Source: Kalmusia sp. IMI 367209 (Eukaryota > Ascomycota > Dothideomycetes > Pleosporales > Didymosphaeriaceae). Taken from it: DNA of 64,000 bases. Position 1 is the first letter of the stretch. Each line of letters starts with the position of its first letter. The notes beneath the pieces are model-generated. The model was given only the letters and a program-made list of their open reading frames with translations, did no database searches and was not told where the DNA came from. A program made the translations under genes and the position numbers. The stretch covers positions 1,302,001 to 1,366,000 of the forward strand of contig JAPEUQ010000004.1 of the NCBI GenBank assembly GCA_027946365.1, read 5' to 3'. Positions 48,631 through 58,894 of the stretch are shown piece after piece.

Positions 48631-49692
48631 ATGAGCAGCAAAGATCACTTCGTCTCCTCCCCGGACTGGTCATCCTTCGCAATTAAGAACAACATTCCCC
48701 TCCCATCGAACTCCACACCCGGCGCCCTAGATAAGATTAAGCCCATACAACTCGACTACAAAGCCAACCGCGTGCGCCAGCTCGCCGAACACGCACAATG
48801 GCGCGCGGACCACCCGCTCTCTTCAGTCGGCTACGCCTCTCACGAAGTCTCCGTTACCGCACGCGACGGCCACGCTCTAAGCATCAAGATATCTTATCCC
48901 CATGCGGCGCGGCTAGCTAATGCTCCGAAAAAGCCACTGCCAGTATTGTTCGTCACTTTTGGCGGCGGCTGGATCCAAGGCACGCATACCACCGAAGAAT
49001 GCTGGCTTCTTTGGCCGCTGTATCCATCTTTCGACGTCGTGATAGTCAGTGTTAATTATCGCGTTGGACCCGAGAACGAAGCGCCAATCTGGGTTGAAGA
49101 TAGCTGGGATGTCCTGCAAAAGTTGTTCTCTGGGACTGAGTCTGCGTTCAGGTTGGAAGGTTTAGAAATGGATCTAGGGAGGGTCATTCTGGCGGGGAGT
49201 TCGGCGGGCGCGGGGATTAGCGCTGCGCTGTCGCAGCGCTGTCGCGATGAGAAGCTGCCGCTTTTCGGGGTGGTGCTGAATGTGCCTGTGTTGTGCGACT
49301 ATCGGCATTTCGAGAAGGCGGAGGCGGAGGCAGGCGTCTCTGTGAGATCTTACGAGTCCGGAACTGAAGCGATTCTCCCCTCAGGGGCAATGATGTGGAT
49401 TTGGAATACGCTGTATCCGTCGCCAGAGAACAGTCGCAATCCGACGGCATCACCACTGCTGGGGAGTGTTGAGGGCTTGCCGAGGCACTTGATTTTCGCG
49501 GCCGGGCAAGATGCGCTATACGATGAGGCGATAGCGTATGCGACGAAACTACGGAACACGAGAGTGAAAGTTCATGTGGAGATTTACGAAGGGGTGCCGC
49601 ATATATTTGCCGAATTCTGGGAACTGGAGGCTACGAAGCGGTTTTGGGGCGATATCAGAAAGAACCTTGAGCAGTGGTTTGGGGAAGCGTAA
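48631..49692 (+). CDS. Alpha/beta hydrolase (HSL-like, fold-3), 353 aa, single exon
   Basis: Esterase/lipase-type hydrolase. The oxyanion-hole motif is FGGGW (family usual HGGGW). The nucleophile elbow is AGSSAGAG (family usual GDSAGG). The YRVGPENEAP stretch and the terminal VPHIFAEFW supply the usual context and the catalytic His; the acid is probably the Asp in AAGQDALYDEA. No signal peptide, so probably cytosolic. The ATG at 48631 is the first in frame and preceded by a stop-rich stretch. Phe in place of the first HGGG residue is unusual but seen in relatives. Confidence 0.88.
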   Translation: MSSKDHFVSSPDWSSFAIKNNIPLPSNSTPGALDKIKPIQLDYKANRVRQLAEHAQWRADHPLSSVGYASHEVSVTARDGHALSIKISYPHAARLANAPKKPLPVLFVTFGGGWIQGTHTTEECWLLWPLYPSFDVVIVSVNYRVGPENEAPIWVEDSWDVLQKLFSGTESAFRLEGLEMDLGRVILAGSSAGAGISAALSQRCRDEKLPLFGVVLNVPVLCDYRHFEKAEAEAGVSVRSYESGTEAILPSGAMMWIWNTLYPSPENSRNPTASPLLGSVEGLPRHLIFAAGQDALYDEAIAYATKLRNTRVKVHVEIYEGVPHIFAEFWELEATKRFWGDIRKNLEQWFGEA

Positions 49693-49809
49693 AGATTGTA
49701 GTAGATGTGTTTGACATGCGGTTATTGTAATTTAGATCAACCTCTCAGGCGGGGGGCGTCCCAGTATTCAACATCTGCTGGGATTAACTTGGAACACTGT
49801 TCACATAGG

Positions 49810-50682
49810 CTATCCTAGTAGCTCTTGTGTTTGCCATCGCCTGTTAGGCGAGAGTTTAGTAGAGGCTCCCTGTCCGCTCATCTCACTTATAGCCTCTGTC
49901 GGCAGTTGTTGCCGTGCTCCGTCAAAGTGCGCTATTTTGTCGTCCGTGGTCTGTAGAACTTCTGGAATTTGGTTGCGTTGCATACCATGTCTCCTCCTAA
50001 AGATGAAATACCCTACGACGATCATAAGAGCAACACCACTGACTGCACCTATTGCGATCCCAGCAATACCTCCAGCGGAGATCTTTGCTGAAGTGGATCT
50101 TGCAGATGGTAAAGTTGACGGCGAGGAGGAAGGCAAGGCGGAAGATTCAGATGTCGATGTTAATGTGTCAGTCCTGCCGAGCGTCGATGAAAGAGTGATC
50201 CCGCGCCCTTCACTACGACAGCTGTCGCTCTCGCTGCAACACCACGTCAAACATGTCCCGGTGCCATCACACAGTGTGATTCTCACATCGCTTCGGTCAC
50301 CCTAGCCGTTCTCCTACCCTATCATTAGTCTCTTTTCATACATCTTACAAACACTCTTCTCTTGCGCATACACGTACATCTTTACTGCAAGCCTGCACGC
50401 ATTGTCCCGATACCCATTCCGGTCTGTACACGCCTCCCTCCACCAAGTGGTTACTTTATCTCCGTTGTCTAGTTCAAACTGATTTTCACAAAGACCGTTT
50501 GATAGGTAGCGGTCGGCCATTACGTCTGACGCAGGGAAATTGGAGTCTCGCATCCCGCCATACTTGTTGGCGCGGTTGGTGTTGCAACACGTAGGAGTGG
50601 AACCACAAGAATTTTGAGAAACGTTTGACACATTTGACCCGTCGGGATTGAAGCATTGCGTGGTGAGAAGAGCGTGAGACAT
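49810..50682 (-). CDS. Cys-rich single-pass membrane protein, 266 aa, unknown function
   Basis: Two exons with the intron at 50302-50373, giving 267 codons. The N-terminal half is Cys-rich (TTQCFNPDGS, CGSTPTCCNTN, SNGLCENQ, LTWCCSESDSC), a pattern common to fungal surface proteins. A Ser/Thr-rich stalk follows, then one transmembrane helix (GIAGIAIGAVSGVALMIVVG), basic residues (RRRHG) and a cytosolic tail of about 60 residues. The ATG at 50680-50682 is chosen because such proteins often begin directly with (M)xxALLTTQCF; a longer start at 50799 is possible. A role as a wall sensor is only a guess. Confidence 0.75.
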
Positions 50683-51729
50683 GCTAGAAGAACGATACCC
50701 GAATACTGTGTGCACCAATCTCTGTGAAACCCACCCTGTCTGGTAAGAGAAAGAATGATGAAAAGAGCGTATGGGAAATCTCGAAAGACTAAGAATCACA
50801 GAACGAGAAAACGGAACTTTACATTTGTTATGTATTTGATTCTAGGGGCAAGCATCAGAAACGCTGGTTAGGCAGACATCGGCTCAAGCCGCTGTCATCT
50901 TGCTGTGCCCTAAGCCTGCGGGCTGAGATATCAATGACACTGACACTTTTTGATTGATTCTGCGTAATTTGTACTCAATAGGCCAATCAATGCATGAATT
51001 TTTGAGAACAGTCCGTGCAGACTGATCATGGGGGTAAATCACTCGGGGCTTTTTGGGGTCTAACAGTGACTTTGGGATACCCTCGTCGGAAAATGGCCGG
51101 TGCTAATCAAAAAAGTATAGGTGTGTAGGTGCAATACCGGGCCAAATCATTCGGTCGGGCTCCCTCAAATTTTTTAAACATGGGGTATGCATTCACTTAG
51201 TTCTCAAACCAGAGTTTATCATGTTAAGACGGGCGTCAGATTCGTTTAGCATGTACTAAAGACGTCGTTCTGGTCGACGGCGAGCATCAGTAGTAGCATT
51301 AGTAGGCAAGCAAGTCGGTAGAAGTTGGAGCTTAAGCTAAGTCTCGATAACGTCTAGGTACGTTTCGCATCACTCAATCTGTTGTTCTTTCTTAGTTTTA
51401 TAGATACAGAGTAGTGAGTAATAGTAGCTATAGGTTAGTGTATCAGCGTAGCATGCATCCACATAGCGTGTTCAGCGCGCTGTACCGCAGAAAAACATAC
51501 CCTTGGGCGTTACTAATTGCCTCTGGTAAGCAGGGCCTGAATGGGAGATAATACGGAGCGGTTCAGGCTTGAACTCAGAGGCTGGCGTTGCGAGACCAAG
51601 ATAACTACAGATTGAATTTTGCTTAATTTTTAGGTAATTTTCAACTATCTTTAAAAAAAAAGAAGCTCTGAGTCGCCAAGAACAAATGACATGTAAACGA
51701 ATGTGATCACATATAATCACCCAGCAATC
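50683..51729. other. Intergenic, nothing firm
   Basis: No gene supported. A stretch at about 51025-51190 (GC-rich words, then an AT-rich end) looked like a transposon terminus, but no second copy or inverted partner is in the window. Confidence 0.4.
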
Positions 51730-53768
51730 TACAAACAACACTCTCTCAAAGCTGAGGAGCCAACACAAGGTCCTTTAAACCACGCCTCATCGTTAGACTT
51801 GCACTGCTCGTGAATCTTGCCATCATCCGCCTGATAGTAAAATCTCAGGTCGCTCCCATTGTTCCACTCGACAGCAGAAGAAAGTGTTCCGAGCGATAGT
51901 TGTCCGACGACTACGCCATCGGAAAACCACCCTCAACTCCACTTATATGTCACGATATTCTTCTTGAAATCCTGGCAGTACACACGTAGCTGTGGTTCCG
52001 CGTTGTACCATCCAACGGCGGCGATTGAGGTGCGGTCTGGCATCTTGTCAGTACTGAAATCGCCTATGTTGTATCCGTGTCAAAAGCTGATTACCTTCCA
52101 CAGGGAAGCATTCTATCTCACCTGTATACGACACTTCTTCTAAACAGTATTCTCTCAAAGTCATGTCAGGAGCTTGGTAGTATACCCGGATACGAACCCT
52201 AACATCCTTCCAGTATACTGCGGCAAGACTGCTCCCTGTCAGAGCGACTGGGAGCGTAGTCCCTTTGTGCCACTTATTACCGTAGAAGTATTTCTCGATT
52301 GGATCAGCTATATAATCTGCTAATGTGTTAGATACGTGACATTGAAGTGATCTCGGGGGCATGGCGGCAAGGCTGCTCCCTATAAGAGCAACTAGAGCGT
52401 AGCCCTTATATGCCAGTAATTACCGTAATAGTATTCTTGGATTCGATCGGACATATAATCTGCAAATCCGTTAGATATGTGACATTGAAATGATTCCGGA
52501 GGCACCTTGCCTTGAGCATACAATCGAATCCTCGGACCCGACTCTTCGTCGGCACAGTACACGGCAGCGAGTCTTGTTTCTGCAGCAACGCGAAACCACT
52601 CTCTGTTGATACCGCCAGTGTACCAGTCACTTCTTCCGGACGAAAAGCATAATTCCTCGAGATAGTTGGCTTCCGAGATGTAGTAGATGCGGATCTAATT
52701 CATTCGTTTCATGTCAAATGTGTTCCTTTATAAGGAATACTAGTAGAGCCTAGAACGCATCATACATACCTCCTTACCCGAATCAAAGTTGATGACAGTC
52801 AAAGGAGTGAACAACTTCGCGCTCACATTGGACGAGTTTGTCGCCTTCCAACATCCGTTCTTAGTGTACTCACGTATTACCCCTTGAGCATCTTGGAAGT
52901 ATACATTGCACTTCAACGGACCTGTAGCAGTAATGGCAATGTCGTTTCCGTAAAGAAGCCCGGGCGGCTTGTCGACCAAAGAGCGATGATCGCGTTTTAG
53001 TTGCTCTCTAAGGAAGCTATGTAATGATGACTGATCATGGGCGAACCCGTTGATCTCTCTTTGTAGCCGACGAAACGCTCTATCTTGACCTTCTCCATAA
53101 ATAACTGACATGGATACGTTAAAGATCCCCAATAAACAGTAAGCTGCATCCTCCTTACGTGTCGTTTCACGCTTTTTTACCCACAATTTCCGCGCCGCAG
53201 CACTGAATTGAGATAAAGGGTTCCCTTTGAGAGCTATCGAAGGTATCTCCGTAACCTCAGTAATCAGAGACATAAGCGACTCTCTATCGCCTAGCCGAAT
53301 ACACTCAGAGGAGAAGAACTCGACAGAGGTCGGAGCGAGAAGCTCTTGAAGTGTCCAACCTCGAGTAAACCACCTGCTGTTTGTAAAAGCTGTGTCGACT
53401 TGATCATCGTTGGCGTTAGTGGTTGAAACATCGGATAGATATACGTAGCACTTGGCTGCCGTATGGTACCACTGGAACATAGAGTTAATAGCTTCTGAAA
53501 GCTCTGCACTGCTTGTTTCATCGATACAACAAGTATCTATCCAGAAATATTTCAAGCCGTCTTTTACAGCTTGCTTACTACAAAATTCAAGCTTACGATA
53601 TCCTTTCTTGAATTTTACTTTATCTGTATCTTCCCTCAGGTCCTTGAACGCAACCCCTTCATAGTCCGCTCCCCAAGTATGGGAAAGGATTGCATACTTT
53701 TGGGCAGGTTCTGCTGCATAGAGTTTCAGGCTGAGGCTTCCATCGTCTTCAATTTTCAGCAGGCGCAT
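51730..53768 (-). pseudogene. HET domain joined to a fucose-lectin-like (AAL-type) propeller, lectin part decayed
   Basis: The ATG at 53766-53768 (MRLLKIED) opens a HET domain: YAILSHTWG, YFWIDTCCIDE, FTRGWTLQELLAP, TRKEDAAYCLLGIF and the end motif YGEGQDRAFRRLQ. An intron at 52695-52769 joins it to repeats of Aleuria-lectin type: NVYFQDAQGVIREY, IRIYYISEANYLEEL, RIRLYAQ...IQEYYYGNYW, RIRVYYQAPDMTLREY, LRVYCQDFKKNIVTY and LRFYYQADDGKIHEQ, enough for six blades. The lectin part has a 143-bp tandem duplication, a one-base loss in one copy, and TGA at 51933-51935. The HET part alone is open. Exon borders within 52225-52515 are uncertain (one may use a GC donor). If expressed, the product is HET with a truncated lectin. 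Confidence 0.75.
52225..52510 (-). repeat. Tandem duplication of about 143 bp within the lectin region
   Basis: Two adjacent copies share a branch/acceptor block (ATCTAAC...GCAG) followed by DYMSDRIQEYYYGNYWH in one and DYIADPIEKYFYGNKWH in the other, both ending GSSLAA. Their acceptor sites are 143 bp apart (52460 and 52317). By eye they are about 75% identical, so the duplication is old. The promoter-proximal copy has lost one base after CTC. Confidence 0.75.
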
Positions 53769-55714
53769 GGGGAAATTCGGTGAGGTGCTCAAAGAAAGTG
53801 AACCGTGGAAAAAGAGCGCTGGAAATCGGATATAATTAGATAGGCATATGCCTATCTATAGATGTTTCGACAATTGAGCAAATACTAACGGCATAGCGGC
53901 GACAATGGTTAATACTAGTGGGTCGGGCAGCAATCACCAGGCTGAGCTGCAGGGATCTATGCCACGTAGTTGTGTAACCACAGCACTGCCAGATGAGGTG
54001 GACCTCTGACATTGCTACCGACAGGAAGAGCTCAATCTATCCGGCCTCAGCGATAACCTTGCGTAAAAAGCTACACCGGTATGTAAGCAGAGATTAAAAG
54101 ATGGTATGTAGGCCTGCGCGTGGAGCCAGTCGATTGGCTCAATCCACAATAACAGTGGACTTAGTAGCTGCATCTAATGATTATCATAAGGTATATGGAA
54201 TCTTTTTCAATATCTCTCCTAGTCAAGTTAATCGTGAACATCGATAAATTATATGTATTACTAATCATCGAAAGATTGTACGTAGTATGAAGGGTATTAA
54301 ACTAAAAAAGATAGCAGCGGTTCCCTCCTGCTTTTCTAACTTGAAAGGCGTTTTAAAAGGTGTTGACAGTAAAGGTGTTGCGTTTCCGCCAGACTTATCA
54401 GATCATCAGATTAGATCATGAGATCATCACGCCAGATCATGAAGCGAGGCTTGGCGCACGCTCCAATTGAAAGTCGTTCAATTCATCAAAGAAAGGACAC
54501 GGTACGCGTACCGTCTTTTGACGACGGCTTCTCATCATGGTGGCAGCCATGATGAGTCGCCATCCGTCAAGATTGTCGCAAGCAGCAACCGTCATCTCTC
54601 CGCCTCGCTAACTACAACGTCAATATCCGCCTTGCCGACTGCGAAAACCACATCGATAAATATCTTTTAATATTGTCCCGGGAAGACCCGGGTATGAACA
54701 CAATTTAAAGTATGATCTAAACTGATATGCAGTACAGTAATGTATGATCTACGTCATATGTAGTAGCAACATATCGTATACCGTAGCCATGATGACTATG
54801 ATAATGTCATGAGAAGGAAGAAGCCTAAGGTCTGAAGCTCGTTTCCATCACCAATAATGATACATTCAACACGTTCAAACCCAAGCTTGATTGCGCGGTG
54901 GGTCTATTTCCATTGATCCTGCTGCCCTAGAACTATTCCCGTCAGCCTTTTCTTGACATGTGCCGCATTGGGAACCTGCATTTCGCGCTAGGCGCTTCCG
55001 TCAAAAGCGGGGAGCCACGCCCCAGGGGCTAAGCGCTTTTATGCCATCATCATCATCGTCATCCACAAAACCCAAGCTTTTGGGAACCTAGCTCATGTCT
55101 ATTGATTTTGAAATGCGACACATCGGCTAGGTATATTTCATATATCTTCTATCTCCATGGCATATTTAAAATTCTACGACGTCGGCTGTACTTAGTCGAA
55201 CGGGCGAGAACCTAAAAGCTACTCAATCTGCACGTGAATCAAAGTCATCTTCGCGTAAAGGGACACACTAGTCCGTTCTCAACACTTGGCTCTCATCACC
55301 ACGTGGCTTTCAACTTTCGCTTGTGTCTCGGAAGCGGATCCAACGTAGTCGTTCGGAGCGATATCCGGTTCTTTAGCCTTCAAGCCACAGAGAGCTATCC
55401 GGTAAACTTTCCTAAGATTCTCCTTTCTAACGTCAATCCACGTCGATTTACGTCGATATGCCATTCGGACTCCGCTATACTTTTTGTATATAACCAAATT
55501 TTACCATCTCGCTCGTAAAGCTGGCTTTTAGATTGCAAACTACATGCCACAAGCCACCAACCGCAACCGTGTGGATCAGTCTTGGGTTAGCTTGGGCTAA
55601 AAGATATATATTCTTGCAAGCGGAAGTCCGTCATCAACTATACATGTTTGGGGCATTTGGGCGGTGTGGAAACTACATCTGTATTACCAGCATTCCCTTT
55701 TTTCGTCGCCTTTG
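53769..55714. other. Intergenic, partly AT-rich, with short palindromes
   Basis: No gene supported. Contains an AT-rich stretch (about 54180-54330), GATCAT-rich repeats (about 54398-54442) and several perfect inverted repeats listed separately. It should carry the promoters of the HET-lectin gene (left) and the rhodopsin-like gene (right). Confidence 0.45.
54499..54514. repeat. 16-bp perfect palindrome
   Basis: ACGGTACGCGTACCGT is its own reverse complement. Shortly downstream are two more perfect inverted repeats: CTCATCATGG/CCATGATGAG around a 6-nt loop (54531-54556) and CCCGGG/CCCGGG around AAGA (54677-54692). Confidence 0.8.
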
Positions 55715-57236
55715 ATGGCGCCTTCTCCACTAGCGCATCCAGCTCTATTTCCTCCAGCTGACGGCGGGAACCACACCTGGCCGGAACCGAATTATGTCAA
55801 TCCAGAGACTCGAGATTGGACTGCACCAGCCTGTCTTATTGCACTCTTCATCATTACCCTAGGAGTCTTTTGTGCACGCATTTGGGCCCGATTTCGAATT
55901 ACGAGAACCGCTGGCTTGGACGACTGGCTAATAATTGCTTCGATGGTGAGGCCTAAGCCCAACGATATGTCTAAATACTGATTATCGTACGCTAGCCCGT
56001 CTTGCTTGGCCAGGTCGTTGCGACGGTCTTAGGTTTGAAGTCCATCTAAAGAAATCGTTCGCGGCTTACTCACTGCTCTAGCACTTCGTATCTACGGCTT
56101 CCAGCTTCATATCTATGATCAGACTCCGAAAACTTATATCACCGTTCGTCAAGTAGGTGGCTCCTGCAGTTGGTTCGTACTACACCGAAGCTAAGAGATT
56201 CAGATAACTTTAGCAATGGAGACAATATATATCGGTACTACAACGCTGACTAAAATTTCTATTTTGATATTTTACCGTCGCATGTCCTCGTCCCTTATCA
56301 GTAGGCCCTTCTATATCGCAGTCTGGGCTAGCATTATTTTCGGTATGTGTACCGCCGAAGCCAACGTTCTCTGCGCTAATAGCATTCAAGTGCTTGTATA
56401 CGGAATAACTGTCGTATTTGTCTTAATATTCACTTGCTGGCCCGTCGAAGCATACTGGTATCGTTTTACCACATCGTGGCTCAAAAGTCATTCCTACAAG
56501 TGCCACGATGAATTAACAACACTTGTGGTAATAATATCGATCAGCACTGCGCAGGACTTTATTGCTTGCATACTTCCCATGTTCGTTGTACGGAAGCTTA
56601 ATCTTCAACTCAAGCAGAAGCTTGGACTTTCAGTCGTATTCGGCGTAGGATTGATGTAAGCTCCAACCTCATTCATTGCATTGGCAAAAATAAAACTTGA
56701 ACAGTACCTGTGCGATCGGCTGTCTCCGAATTCATTATGCTCACAAAGTGTATCATTACGTACACTCACAGTCATCAACCTATGATATCACCTGGGAGGC
56801 TCTCGCAGCCTGGATATCAACAACCGTGGAATCCAATCTCGCCATCATTTGTGCTTCAGCTCCTGCACTCAGTGTCTATTTCAAATACTTAAAACCGTCC
56901 AATAACCATGGCCGTTCCTTCGGCTGGTATGAAAGACGCTATGGCTCGGAAAATACCACCTTGGAATCAATACGAAGTATGTTCTGCTGTTCCACAGTTG
57001 GTTCAACAAGCCGTAGAAGCAAAAGCTTGTGCTCAAAGAGGTGGAGTAGTAGTAGGGAAGCTCCGGAGGCCGGTTATTCAGGTGAGATAAGCCCGGCAAT
57101 AAGAATTCATGGTACCCAGCCTGATGATGGAGTACGTGCTCATGAACATATCGAATTGGAGGACACTGGTAATCGAGGTGCAATGAAAAACAACCATCTC
57201 CCGGCGACTTTCATAGAGGCTGCAAGACGTGCATAG
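55715..57236 (+). CDS. Rhodopsin-like (SAT4-type) integral membrane protein, 440 aa
   Basis: Fungal seven-helix protein of the SAT4/rhodopsin-like domain family, function unknown. Typical stretches: LITLGVFCARIWARF-type first helix (CLIALFIITLGVFCARIWAR), GLDDWLIIASM, LAMETIYIGTTTLTKISILI followed by FYRRM, TCWPVEAYW, and ISTTVESNLAIICASAPALS. The ATG at 55715 is the first before helix 1. Introns 55946-55995, 56033-56081, 56153-56203 and 56656-56704 give exactly 441 codons with no lesion. A hydrophilic tail of about 100 residues is cytosolic by the family model. No CFEM domain is present. Confidence 0.85.
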
Positions 57237-58118
57237 AAAGACTTTGGTAATTCTTAATCAACTTCTCTAAGTGTCTACAGAAATACTTATGGCGCATAAG
57301 ATGGATTGAAGTCATCAGATCGCATCTGAACCGCAGGGGCCATAACTCATGCTGCACACTTGACCCGATGCAAGAGTGTGACCCGTATGATTCTGACGAG
57401 GTCTGATTTCGTTTAGTGAGATATGTGCAAGACACAATGAAGATACCGTCACGTGATTTTCATTTCGGCCTCGTCAGTACAATTCCTCTTAGTCGGTATG
57501 CGCCAGAATATGCTTCAGAAATCACAAAACCTACCTTTATTTCAGCTTCTCGGGAATATAGGCTTGCGCAAAATTCTACAACACCTAAAAATCAGTTCGT
57601 TCCCAGCCCAGCACGTCCAATGTGGCTCATCCATTCAACGAAACTCTTCGACACCTATTGTTTATCATTTACAGATGAGAAAAGCGATCAAAATAGTCGT
57701 GTGGTTGTACTGCGATGATACAAGATACCTTGGACTTCACCCATACCCATGCACCCAAACCTCTGATCGAAATATGAAAAACCGTGCTTCTACAATTGGC
57801 GAGTATATTGACCAATGCGTACACCTAGCATCAGAGGAACCTCGTGTTACAAAGTGCAGGAAGAAAACTTACCCAGCTAAATCGGTTGCCGGTCGGCTTT
57901 GTCGGCTTTTGGTTTTAGCTCCGAAAGGCGGGGTTCGATATAATAGCGTCGCGTAGTTGCGCGGTGCAATATTCGGCTCATATCCGGGGAATATCTTCTA
58001 TCAGTCTCCTCAGAAACAACACGAGTTCATTCAGTCATCATTCTCCTGTTCTTCGACTTTATTCGCATCCTACGACGCTCTTGTTCAGCCACAATTGTGA
58101 AGACCTACTGCTGTGAAT
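57237..58118. other. Intergenic, nothing recognised
   Basis: A 167-codon ORF at 57453-57956 has no family resemblance and unremarkable composition, so I do not call it. The right end must hold the VOC gene promoter. Confidence 0.4.
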
Positions 58119-58724
58119 ATGATATCCTCTATCCACCACGGTACGCATGGCCCGATTACAAAGCAATCAATTTTGGTCGAATAATAGACTTGCCTTTGGG
58201 TTGACTGAGATTTGCGATAATTGAGTCGACTTGTCTGACGTGCGCTAACTTTATATGCGTTGATTTAGTCAACCTCGTGGTACCGCCCGGTTCACTATCC
58301 CAAGCAACAGAGTTCTACGGCTCCACTCTAGGCCTAAGCCCTCGACCTGTGCCCCCGTCCATGGTAGGCAAACTAGCATGGTTCGATATTGCAGATAGCG
58401 GGCAACAAGTCCACATTGCGTTCGGGAAGCCAGAGGATTTCCAGACCGCATCCAGTCGACATATGTGCTTTAAGGTAGGTGTAGGACGAGAAATATAAGA
58501 TACACAGGTTTTTATAAGTGATCAAATCATAGATAGAAAATGAGGAGAAGTTACTGGCACTAAAAGAAAAGGTCTGGAAGCATCATGAAGCGGGAGGAGA
58601 GGGCGCTCCGAAAGAGGCAGATAAGCCGGGAGAAGAGGGTAGTTCGATCAAGGGTGAAGGCATTCCTACGAGATTTTTCGCGAGGGATTTTGCGGGGAAT
58701 AGGCTTGAATTTACTTTGGGGTAG
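58119..58724 (+). CDS. VOC-superfamily (glyoxalase/dioxygenase fold) protein, 139 aa
   Basis: Small vicinal-oxygen-chelate fold protein. It opens SIHHVNLVVPPGSLSQATEF with YGSTLGLSPRP, and ends TRFFARDFAGNRLEFTLG, the usual strand with the metal-ligand Glu. QQVHIAFG and SSRHMCFK carry the intermediate His positions. ATG at 58119; introns 58141-58268 and 58475-58532 give 140 codons. The gene does not appear in any long ORF because it is split by introns. A charged insert (EAGGEGAPKEADKPGEEG) precedes the last strand. Substrate unknown; no lesion. Confidence 0.88.
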
Positions 58725-58894
58725 AATCGATTCTCTTGAAAGAATATAGAGGGTGAGATATGTCAACGCGTATTTGATACATTAATTTGAGGAGCCACTC
58801 CTGTGAGGGACGAAAGATCAAAAAACCTAACATCAGTACTTCAACATCAGACTACACGTATGCGTATTCGAATTCACCACCCAGATTCCCTACT

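Noticed and set aside
51025..51190. Sequence resembling the end of a DNA transposon
   Set aside because: No matching inverted terminus, target-site duplication or transposase fragment in the window.
57453..57956. 167-codon ORF between the rhodopsin-like and VOC genes
   Set aside because: No recognisable motif, overlapping alternative ORFs, unremarkable composition.
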